8,485 bases of DNA, from the NCBI GenBank assembly GCA_964609795.1, contig CAZSTC010000092.1, forward strand, positions 1 through 8,485, written 5' to 3'. The position numbers and the translations under genes were made by a program. This DNA is from UBA1412 sp964609795. GTDB taxonomy: Bacteria; Verrucomicrobiota; Verrucomicrobiia; Limisphaerales; UBA1412. The notes beneath the pieces were generated by a model that saw nothing but the letters and a program-made list of their open reading frames with translations, was not told the origin of the DNA and made no database searches. Of this stretch, positions 1 to 6,030 are shown in pieces (position 1 is the stretch's first letter; every line of letters begins with the position of its first letter).

Positions 1-1212
1 TACGCTGCCCTGGCTACTCTTACTGAAAACCTGGGCGCTGCCGTCTATGAAGGCACTCTGGATATTGGCCAGGGGAAGCGCGCCTTCCTCTATCGCCAGA
101 AGGATAATTCCCAGACTCTTGCCTACTGGTCTCTTTCCGAGCTCGACACCGAAGCCAGTAGCTCCGAACGCCCTCTGGATAAGCTGATTGAAAAAGAGTT
201 CTCTTTGGATTTATCAGGAAATGGAGAGAAGGTTTACCATGGGCGCGATTTCGCTGGGCTGCCCTTCGAGCAAAAAGCCGATGCCAGCAAGCTGACTTTA
301 ACAGCTACCCGCTTCCCCTCCTATATCAATGGTCTCTCGGGCCTGACACCCTCCCAAAAAGCGGAGGTCTCCACACCCAAAAAACAAACTCCTGCACGCG
401 AAATCAAGCCGGCTCTTCAGGTCGTCTACCGCACTGAACTGGGGGACGCCTTCAAGATGGCTGCTTCAAAAGACAGAGTCGAAATCCAGGGGGAAAATGC
501 TCCCTTCAAACTGCAGATTTATAACTTTTCTGACCAGACCCAACGCGGGCAGATAGAAATCTCCGGCGGCAAAACAGGTCAGCTACCTCCGGAAATAACG
601 CTCCCTCCCATGAGCAAAACCGAGCTGGAACTCACCTTCACTCCGGAGTTCGGACAAGGCTCCTTTGAAACGGCCCTCCAAATCAGCGGCAAATGGAATG
701 GTCACCCCTCAAGTAAACTCGTTATCCCGGTCCTCCAACTGGACCGTGCCCTGACCGATACTCAACGGACACCCCTGCCAGACTCGATGAATCCCGAAAA
801 ATGGAGAGCAAATTCTTCAGGCACCCTGAAAATTGCCTACGATGAAGCCGAGTCGGCCCTCACGTTCCGGACCACCTTTCCTCCCAATGTGGACCGCTGG
901 AGCTATCCGGCCTTCGCGCTGGATGCTTCCCGGACGAACCTGGAAAACGTGCGCGCCATCTCTTTTGAGATCAAGTCATCCACGACCGAAATCAGCCAAT
1001 CTTACCTGATCCCGGTCCTCAAAGGGCAACATCTCTTCCTGCCCTATGAAAAACCGACCACCGGCTGGGAGCAAAGAGTCATCTTCTTAAATGAAGACAA
1101 TTTTGACCCAGCAACAATCCAGGAAATACAGATTGGCATTAACCCGACCGTTGACGAAGTCACTTACTCTCTGCGCAACCTCAAACTCATCTACGGTACA
1201 TCGAAGAAATAA
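1..1212 (+). CDS. C-terminal part of a probable secreted glycoside hydrolase (5' end outside the window)
   Basis: The reading frame is open from base 1 to the TAA at 1210-1212, giving 403 visible residues. The start therefore lies left of the window. An in-frame TTG at 205 is internal and should not be taken as the start. Residues 1-45 (YAALATLTENLG..., then GKRAFLYRQ and LAYWS) resemble the strand pattern that follows the TIM barrel in clan-A glycoside hydrolases, and LTATRFPSYINGL (about 97-109) looks like the end of that beta-sandwich. Residues about 140-250 form a second all-beta, Ig-like segment similar in style to NEW3-type domains (NFSDQTQRGQIEISGG, then LPPMSKTELELTF). Residues about 260-400 form a third beta-rich module ending in LRNLKLIYG, like a carbohydrate-binding jelly roll. 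The catalytic domain is not visible, so family and substrate cannot be named. The role as an exported polysaccharide-degrading enzyme is inferred from module style only; a non-enzymatic surface protein remains possible. Confidence 0.6.
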   Translation, partial: YAALATLTENLGAAVYEGTLDIGQGKRAFLYRQKDNSQTLAYWSLSELDTEASSSERPLDKLIEKEFSLDLSGNGEKVYHGRDFAGLPFEQKADASKLTLTATRFPSYINGLSGLTPSQKAEVSTPKKQTPAREIKPALQVVYRTELGDAFKMAASKDRVEIQGENAPFKLQIYNFSDQTQRGQIEISGGKTGQLPPEITLPPMSKTELELTFTPEFGQGSFETALQISGKWNGHPSSKLVIPVLQLDRALTDTQRTPLPDSMNPEKWRANSSGTLKIAYDEAESALTFRTTFPPNVDRWSYPAFALDASRTNLENVRAISFEIKSSTTEISQSYLIPVLKGQHLFLPYEKPTTGWEQRVIFLNEDNFDPATIQEIQIGINPTVDEVTYSLRNLKLIYGTSKK

Positions 1213-1243
1213 ATAGCTTCGGCACAAAAAGCCTTTATTTATT
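1208..1243. terminator. Possible terminator hairpin between convergent genes
   Basis: AATAAATA (1208-1215) plus GCTT (1216-1219) pairs with AAGC (1229-1232) and TATTTATT (1236-1243), with a 9-nt loop and a 3-nt bulge (1233-1235). It overlaps the stop codon of the left-hand gene and lies between two converging genes. The outer stem is all A/T and no long T run follows, so it is weaker than the other two terminators here. Confidence 0.35.
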
Positions 1244-1383
1244 CGCTTTGCTGTTTGTCTTTCGGGCTGACATCACAGGCCAGAGTCGTTCCTGTCTGCT
1301 GTGCTCTTTCGTGATATGATGCGTCATTCCTTCCGAAAGCATTTCTATGGCAAGTTATTGTCCATAATTAGAACATGTTTTCT

Positions 1384-3132
1384 TTACTCCGGCCTATTTA
1401 TCCACTTCGCTGTTGGCCTTCCTCCGTAGCTTTCTTCCCAACCATTTTTGCCTTCCGGATAATAAACAATGGCCGGACAATCAGAAAATCCATCCTTATT
1501 AAGCTCAGGCGCATCTCCTTTGAAGTAGATGGAAACCAAACTGCTGCATTTGATAAACGCTCCCTCCCCAATTGAAGTGACGCTGGCGGGGATTACGAGT
1601 GAGGTCAACCCGCTACACTCCCAGAACATGAAACTTCCGATCGTGGTAACTCTATTCCCTATAACCACCGATTTTAAATCGCCACACTCCCAGAACAGGG
1701 AATTACCAATCACAGTAACGCTATTGGGGATGACAATAGAGGTCAAACTGCAACAATTATAAAATGCTTCACTTCCAATCGTCGTAACGCCATCGGGGAT
1801 GTCAATGGAGTTCAGGTTGCGACAGTTTTTAAATGCACCCACACCAATAGAGGTGACGTTATTTCCCATAACTATCGAGGTCAGGCCGCGACAAAAATTA
1901 AACGCATAATCTCCAATTGTGGTGACACTTTCGGGGATCACGACAGAGACTAAGCGGCTGCGATTAAAAAACGCTCCCTCTTCAATCGACTTGACACCCC
2001 AAGGAATACGGTATTGAGCGGCGCCTCCACACGGATAGCTGATTAAAATAGTTTTATCTTTGTTAAATAGAACTCCCTCATAACTTGAATAAACTTCATT
2101 CTCAGGACTTACATCAATACTTCCCAGACTGGAGCACTCACCGAACGTATCTTTACCAATCGTAGTGACACTCTCAGGAATCACTATGGAGGTTAAACTA
2201 CTGCAGTTACTGAACGCTTCATTTCCGATCTTGGTAACGCCCTCGGGGATCACTATGGAAGTTAAACTACTGCAGTTGCTGAACATTTTATCACCAATCG
2301 TGGTGACGCTGTCGGGAATCACTATGGAGGTTAAACTACTACAGTTACTAAAAGCACCCGCCCCGATTGAGACGACGCCGGCGGGAACCTCAAGTGAAGT
2401 CAGACTGTGGCAGCCACTGAAGGCACCCGCCCCAATTGAGACGACACTATTCGGAATTACAAGTGAGGTCAAAATGTCGCAGCCATAGAATGAGCCACCG
2501 GCTATCGATGTGACTCCATCAGGAATACGGTAGCGAGAATCGCCTTCAGCCGGGTAGCTGATTAATATGGATTTATTTTTATCGAAAAGAACCCCCTCTA
2601 CACTTATAAAACTTTTATTTGCAGGGCTTACACAAATATCTTTCAGACTCCTGCAGTCAGAGAATACACACTCTCCGATCGTAGCAACACCCTCGGGGAT
2701 TTCTATCGACGTTAGGCCGCCGCAGCCACTGAACGCACCTTTCCCCATCGTGGTGACTTTGTCTGGAAGCCTTATGGAAGTCAAACTGCTGCATTCACCG
2801 AATGCGTACTCTCCGATCGTGGTAACATCATCGGGGATTGTTATGGATGTCAAACCGTTGCAAAACATAAACGCACGGTCTGCAATCGAGATGACGCAAT
2901 AACTCCTCTCCCCGGAAGTGACGAGGCTTGGAATCACGGCACCCCCCCAGGGATCATCATTCTTCATTCTGGACACCGAAACAGAACCTGTAGTATCTCC
3001 CTCCGTGAGGATTGTATATTCAAATTTGCCGTCGTTGAAAGTATCACCCACAGCTGCACGTGCCTGAGGTAATGAGATCAAAAATACTGCTGAAAAAAGG
3101 ATCACCACTCCATAGAAGCGGTGGTTCTGCAC
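1384..3132 (-). CDS. BspA-like leucine-rich-repeat (LRR_5) secreted or surface protein
   Basis: The protein is 582 residues with the chosen GTG start at 3132. Residues 1-26 are a signal peptide: basic NHR, hydrophobic core GVVILFSAVFLISL, and ARA before AVG. After a non-repeat domain (27-93), 14 exact 23-residue repeats of the form LTSIVIPxSVTTIGxxAFxxCSS are arranged as 3 (94-162), 5 (221-335) and 6 (394-531). They are separated by two 58-residue modules (163-220, 336-393) containing EGVLF(D/N)K(N/D)K and ILISYP. The tail (532-582) ends with GWEESYGGRPTAKW, the usual ending of this family. Such proteins are treponemal-BspA-type solenoids, often adhesins or surface ligand binders; the ligand here is unknown. 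GTG 3132 is preferred because AGGAAG sits 4 nt upstream and the signal peptide then starts cleanly. A longer GTG start at 3195 adds 21 polar residues and has no ribosome site. No catalytic domain or obvious cell-wall anchor was seen. Confidence 0.9.
   Translation of the reverse strand: MQNHRFYGVVILFSAVFLISLPQARAAVGDTFNDGKFEYTILTEGDTTGSVSVSRMKNDDPWGGAVIPSLVTSGERSYCVISIADRAFMFCNGLTSITIPDDVTTIGEYAFGECSSLTSIRLPDKVTTMGKGAFSGCGGLTSIEIPEGVATIGECVFSDCRSLKDICVSPANKSFISVEGVLFDKNKSILISYPAEGDSRYRIPDGVTSIAGGSFYGCDILTSLVIPNSVVSIGAGAFSGCHSLTSLEVPAGVVSIGAGAFSNCSSLTSIVIPDSVTTIGDKMFSNCSSLTSIVIPEGVTKIGNEAFSNCSSLTSIVIPESVTTIGKDTFGECSSLGSIDVSPENEVYSSYEGVLFNKDKTILISYPCGGAAQYRIPWGVKSIEEGAFFNRSRLVSVVIPESVTTIGDYAFNFCRGLTSIVMGNNVTSIGVGAFKNCRNLNSIDIPDGVTTIGSEAFYNCCSLTSIVIPNSVTVIGNSLFWECGDLKSVVIGNRVTTIGSFMFWECSGLTSLVIPASVTSIGEGAFIKCSSLVSIYFKGDAPELNKDGFSDCPAIVYYPEGKNGWEESYGGRPTAKWINRPE
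1540..2853 (-). repeat. LRR-coding tandem repeat array (69-bp units)
   Basis: Fourteen 69-bp units, each coding one 23-residue LRR_5 repeat, plus two 174-bp units coding the 58-residue modules (1954-2127 and 2473-2646). Three units at 2181-2249, 2250-2318 and 2319-2387 are the most alike: their first 35 plus-strand bases differ at only two or three positions. Other units are similar mainly at protein level. Confidence 0.88.
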
Positions 3133-3136
3133 AACA

Positions 3137-3142
3137 CTTCCT
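3137..3142 (-). promoter_or_regulatory. Ribosome binding site that decides the LRR gene start
   Basis: On the minus strand AGGAAG is followed by TGTT and then GTG (3132-3130). It is the only good Shine-Dalgarno-like sequence near the candidate starts of this gene and supports the shorter form. Confidence 0.5.
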
Positions 3143-3322
3143 CGCAATGAAGCTGATCTCTTTTTGTATTCTATCGTTTGTTTCTCCGCATCCACAGCGT
3201 ATCCATACTATGGTTTTTTGCATTAAGTTGAAAAGGAATTTTCCTTACGCATTGCCTCAAAATATGCGCACCGAAAAGGGAAAGGAAGAGAAATTCAAAG
3301 GAGGTCGGAAGGATTAGGGCGT

Positions 3323-3350
3323 AAAAAAAGGCTCTCCGAAGAGAGCCTTT
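3323..3350 (-). terminator. Rho-independent terminator of the DUF1080 gene
   Basis: AAAGGCTCTC (3327-3336) and GAGAGCCTTT (3341-3350) form a perfect 10-bp stem. Read on the minus strand, the loop is TTCG closed by C-G, the extra-stable UUCG tetraloop, and the stem runs into seven T (complement of 3323-3329). It starts 26 bases past the stop codon of the DUF1080 gene and separates it from the LRR gene downstream. Confidence 0.92.
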
Positions 3351-3376
3351 GTCGAAAACGTTTCTGTTATTCCTGT

Positions 3377-4648
3377 TTACTTCTTGATTTCACGAACGTA
3401 AACGTTCTTGAACCACAGATTATTACCATGGTTCTGAAGCTCCAACTGTCCGATAGGATAAATCGGTTTATCGCGCTCCCAGTAGTTCTCCATGGTCACA
3501 TTATTCACGACCAGAACATTGTTCAGATAAACGGAAACCTTATCGCCCGCCATGAAGATTCGGAATGAATTCCATTCGCCAACCGGCTTATCCGCATCGA
3601 CTGTCGGCTTGCTGGGATTTTTCTCGTTGTTATAGAGCCCGCCGGAACCTAAACCGAAGTTTACGGGGTCCCAAATCTGAACCTGTGGCGATCCCCTGAG
3701 GTAGATACCGCTGTCGCCTTTGGGCAGGATTTTCCAATCCACCAACATTTCAAAATCGGCATAGTCCTTGATCGTGCAAAGGCTGTCGCCCTTACCGTCA
3801 AATTCCAGCGTACCATCCACTACTTTCCAGTGGTCTTTCATCCGCTGGTCGGCCTTGGCCTGAGCCGCAGCCAGTTCTTCAGCGCTCATCTTGGCGCGAG
3901 TCGGCGGGTCAGCAACAAGACCTTTCCAGCCTTCCAGGTCCTTACCGTTAAAGAGCGCCTTGAATCCCTCCGGGGCGACATTGTCCTGGGTGGAATAAGG
4001 AAGCTCTTTAATGCGGATGTTACGAAACTCCACATGAGAGGAGTGCCCCAAAAAACCAACATGGCCCGTATCCCGAAGCATTCCAGGGTGAGAGAGAATG
4101 ACATTGGGATCGGTCACTGAATTCAGGTCTCCATCGAGAATAACCGTTCCGTTCAGCGTGACCTTTATTTTACGGCCGTCGGCGACGATTTCTTCCGTAT
4201 TCCACTGACCTGCATCATTCTGAAATCCGCGCTTTGCGGGGATAATCCCGTAAACCGAGCCATGATACTGCCAGGGCTGAAGCTTCTCGTATGATTTATG
4301 CTCGTTATCCAATACCTGAAGCTCCATTCCCGCATAGGCCGCATCGCCCTGCAGAGGGGAGCGAATACCGATTCCGTTATTGCCGCCCGGTGAAAGCTTG
4401 ACTTCAAAACGAAGGATAAAATTTGAATACTCCTTCTCTGTAAATAAGTTACCGCCGCCATCAGCGGGGCAGATAATAACTCCGTCTTTAACCACATAAC
4501 CGGGGCCATGCTGATTGACCATTTTCCAACCGGTAAGGTCTTCACCGTTAAACAAAGAGGTAAACCCCTCTTCAACGGCACCAAAAGCGGTCGTCAGCGT
4601 CAAAGCCGCAGTCACAGCCGCCAATCCAAAATACTTAGTAACACTCAT
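3377..4648 (-). CDS. Secreted protein with two DUF1080 (3-keto-disaccharide hydrolase-like) domains
   Basis: The protein has 423 residues. Residues 1 to about 24 are a signal peptide (MSVTKYFGLAAVTAALTLTTAFGA), so it is exported. Two copies of the DUF1080 (PF06439) fold follow. The first (about 28-215) opens with EGFTSLFNGEDLTGWK, continues with GGNNGIGIRS and MELQVLDN, and ends with VEFRNIRIKEL. The second (about 228-421) opens with EGFKALFNGKDLEGWK, has GDSGIYLRGSPQVQIWD, and ends with LWFKNVYVREI. The second copy carries an Ala-rich, probably helical insertion (about 250-272). The fold is a concanavalin-like beta-sandwich. Some members act on 3-keto-glycosides, but many are uncharacterised, so the enzymatic role is inferred. 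Two-domain DUF1080 proteins are typical of Verrucomicrobiota, Planctomycetota and Bacteroidota. ATG at 4648 is preferred because the signal peptide begins there; no Shine-Dalgarno sequence precedes it. Confidence 0.9.
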   Translation of the reverse strand: MSVTKYFGLAAVTAALTLTTAFGAVEEGFTSLFNGEDLTGWKMVNQHGPGYVVKDGVIICPADGGGNLFTEKEYSNFILRFEVKLSPGGNNGIGIRSPLQGDAAYAGMELQVLDNEHKSYEKLQPWQYHGSVYGIIPAKRGFQNDAGQWNTEEIVADGRKIKVTLNGTVILDGDLNSVTDPNVILSHPGMLRDTGHVGFLGHSSHVEFRNIRIKELPYSTQDNVAPEGFKALFNGKDLEGWKGLVADPPTRAKMSAEELAAAQAKADQRMKDHWKVVDGTLEFDGKGDSLCTIKDYADFEMLVDWKILPKGDSGIYLRGSPQVQIWDPVNFGLGSGGLYNNEKNPSKPTVDADKPVGEWNSFRIFMAGDKVSVYLNNVLVVNNVTMENYWERDKPIYPIGQLELQNHGNNLWFKNVYVREIKK

Positions 4649-4655
4649 CGCGGCA

Positions 4656-4683
4656 AGTATGCGACAGAAGGAAAAAAATTCAA
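4656..4683 (-). promoter_or_regulatory. Candidate promoter of the DUF1080 gene
   Basis: On the minus strand TTGAAT (4683-4678, 4 of 6 to the -35 consensus) and CATACT (4661-4656, 4 of 6 to the -10 consensus) are 16 bases apart. Only 7 bases separate the -10 from the ATG, which would make the transcript nearly leaderless. The matches are modest, so this is tentative. Confidence 0.28.
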
Positions 4684-4767
4684 GGCAAATTCGCTATTCT
4701 GTACGGAAAACAGAGGTATTTGGGTGCTGGGGTGCCCTACCCCAATACCTGCACGGAGTTTGTAGCA

Positions 4768-4787
4768 CAAGTCTTCCAAAAGACTTG
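4768..4787. other. Perfect 8-bp inverted repeat in the divergent intergenic region
   Basis: CAAGTCTT (4768-4775) and AAGACTTG (4780-4787) flank CCAA. An overlapping alternative pairs TTCCAA with TTGGAA around a 5-base loop (4774-4790). It lies just upstream of the candidate argC promoter, where a regulator site would be expected, but it does not resemble an ARG box. No T run follows. Confidence 0.4.
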
Positions 4788-4796
4788 GAAAATCCT

Positions 4797-4826
4797 ATGG
4801 CATTCCCAAAGCGTTTTCACGATAAT
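4797..4826 (+). promoter_or_regulatory. Candidate argC promoter
   Basis: ATGGCA (4797-4802, 4 of 6) and GATAAT (4821-4826, 5 of 6) are separated by 18 bases. Transcription would start near 4833 and leave a leader of about 29 bases before the argC ATG. Confidence 0.35.
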
Positions 4827-4861
4827 GGGGACGGTTTATTGTGAAACCAAAGTCGTAGAAA

Positions 4862-5917
4862 ATGACAAAAGTAGCTATTGCAGGTGCTTCGGGGTATTCG
4901 GGTGAGGAGCTTGTCCGGCTCCTGCTCCGCCATCCCGAGGTGGAAATTGTGGCTGTTACCTCGCGCCAACACGCCGGGAAAACATGCGCAGAGGTGTTCC
5001 CCAAGTTTGCTCACATAGAGGCGGCAAGACGCATCCCCTTCATTCTTCCCAATGCTGATGAGTTGGCACGGCTGGCCCAGTACGTATTCCTGGCCCTCCC
5101 GCACGGTGTAGCCGCAGAACTGGCTGTCCCCCTGCTGGAAAAGGGATGCCGTGTATTGGATCTGAGTGCAGATTTTCGTCTCAAATCCGCAGCAACTTAT
5201 CTGGAATATTATGGCAAGGAACATCCGGCCCCCGAGCTCCTCTCCCTGGCTGTTTACGGCCAACCGGAAAACTATCGCTCCCAATTAAAGAATGCTAAGC
5301 TGGTTGCCTGTGCCGGTTGCTACCCCACCAGCATTCTGGTCCCGCTTATTCCTCTTTTGAAAGCCGGATTGATCAAGCATGAAGGCATCATCGCCGACAG
5401 TCTGAGCGGCGTCAGCGGTGCCGGCCGTAAAGCCGACCTGGATTATATCTTCTGCGAATGCAACGAGAGCGCACGGCCTTATGGAATTCCCAAACACCGC
5501 CACCTCTCCGAAATAGAGCAGGAGCTCTCTCTGGCAGCGGCTCAAAAGGTGATCTTGCAGTTTACTCCGCATCTCATACCGCTCAACCGCGGCATCCTGA
5601 CCACTCTCTACGCAACCCCAACCACTCCGGTCTCCTGCGCTCAATCGGCAGCCGAGTGTTCTCAGCGCCTCTACCAGGCTTACCAGAATGCCTATGGCAA
5701 GGAGTCTTTCATCCGCATTTACGGGGATCAGGGTCTGCCGGATACGAAAAATACGGCGATGAGCAACGTGGTTGAGATTGGCTGGAAAGTGGACCCTCGC
5801 ACCGGGCGCATCATTCTGATCAGCTCTATTGATAATCTGACCCGCGGCGCCAGCGGCCAGGCAATACAATGCTTTAACCTGATGGCTGGTTACCCGGAAT
5901 CAACGGGTCTTCTCTAG
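4862..5917 (+). CDS. argC: N-acetyl-gamma-glutamyl-phosphate reductase
   Basis: This cytoplasmic enzyme reduces N-acetyl-gamma-glutamyl phosphate to N-acetylglutamate semialdehyde with NADPH, the third step of arginine biosynthesis. The 351-residue length is normal for the long (type 1) form. Residues 4-14 hold the Rossmann nucleotide-binding loop with GASGYSG. LALPHG (78-83) and LDLSADFRL (99-107) are typical of the N-terminal domain. AGCYPTS contains the nucleophile Cys153. SGVSGAGRK (182-190) and KHRHLSEIEQ (211-220), with the probable catalytic His214, belong to the dimerisation/catalytic domain, and DNLTRGASGQAIQ (324-336) is the usual C-terminal signature. The ATG start places the Rossmann fold at the very N-terminus; no clear Shine-Dalgarno sequence precedes it. 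No other arg gene is adjacent, so it appears monocistronic, ending at a strong terminator. Confidence 0.97.
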   Translation: MTKVAIAGASGYSGEELVRLLLRHPEVEIVAVTSRQHAGKTCAEVFPKFAHIEAARRIPFILPNADELARLAQYVFLALPHGVAAELAVPLLEKGCRVLDLSADFRLKSAATYLEYYGKEHPAPELLSLAVYGQPENYRSQLKNAKLVACAGCYPTSILVPLIPLLKAGLIKHEGIIADSLSGVSGAGRKADLDYIFCECNESARPYGIPKHRHLSEIEQELSLAAAQKVILQFTPHLIPLNRGILTTLYATPTTPVSCAQSAAECSQRLYQAYQNAYGKESFIRIYGDQGLPDTKNTAMSNVVEIGWKVDPRTGRIILISSIDNLTRGASGQAIQCFNLMAGYPESTGLL

Positions 5918-5965
5918 AAAATTCGCCCGGCACTAAGCCCCGAAAAAATCGGAATTTGAACGCAT

Positions 5966-6000
5966 AAAAAATGGAGGGAAATTAAATCCCTCCATTTTTT
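5966..6000. terminator. Bidirectional rho-independent terminator for argC and typA
   Basis: AAAAAATGGAGGGA (5966-5979) pairs perfectly with TCCCTCCATTTTTT (5987-6000) around a 7-base A/T loop. The core GGAGGGA/TCCCTCC is flanked by A and T tracts, so the stem ends in a U run on both strands. It lies between the converging stops of argC (5917) and typA (6031), so it can serve both. Confidence 0.93.
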
Positions 6001-6030
6001 ATTGTTTAGATTTGGTTATCTCCAGCCGTT

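Noticed and set aside
205..1212. Gene starting at TTG 205
   Set aside because: The frame is open without a stop back to base 1 and the upstream residues look like the same folded domain, so this is an internal codon of a gene cut by the window edge.
1540..2853. Regular repeats as a CRISPR array
   Set aside because: The units are contiguous 69-bp coding repeats without unique spacers.
2165..2902. Plus-strand repetitive frames opposite the LRR gene
   Set aside because: Their repetitive products are only the reverse reading of the 69-bp LRR-coding units.
3233..3246. AAGGAA-TT-TTCCTT dyad as an operator of the LRR gene
   Set aside because: Low-complexity A/T-rich sequence and a single copy; such a short palindrome is expected by chance.
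4165..4584. 139-codon minus-strand frame inside the DUF1080 gene
   Set aside because: Antisense or alternate-frame shadow of a well-supported gene; the product shows no recognisable pattern.
1384..4648. LRR and DUF1080 genes as one operon
   Set aside because: A strong terminator with a UUCG loop and T7 tract lies between them, about 245 bp or more apart, so cotranscription is unlikely.
4817..5869. Minus-strand frames opposite argC (155 and 194 codons)
   Set aside because: They lie opposite a clear argC and their products look random.
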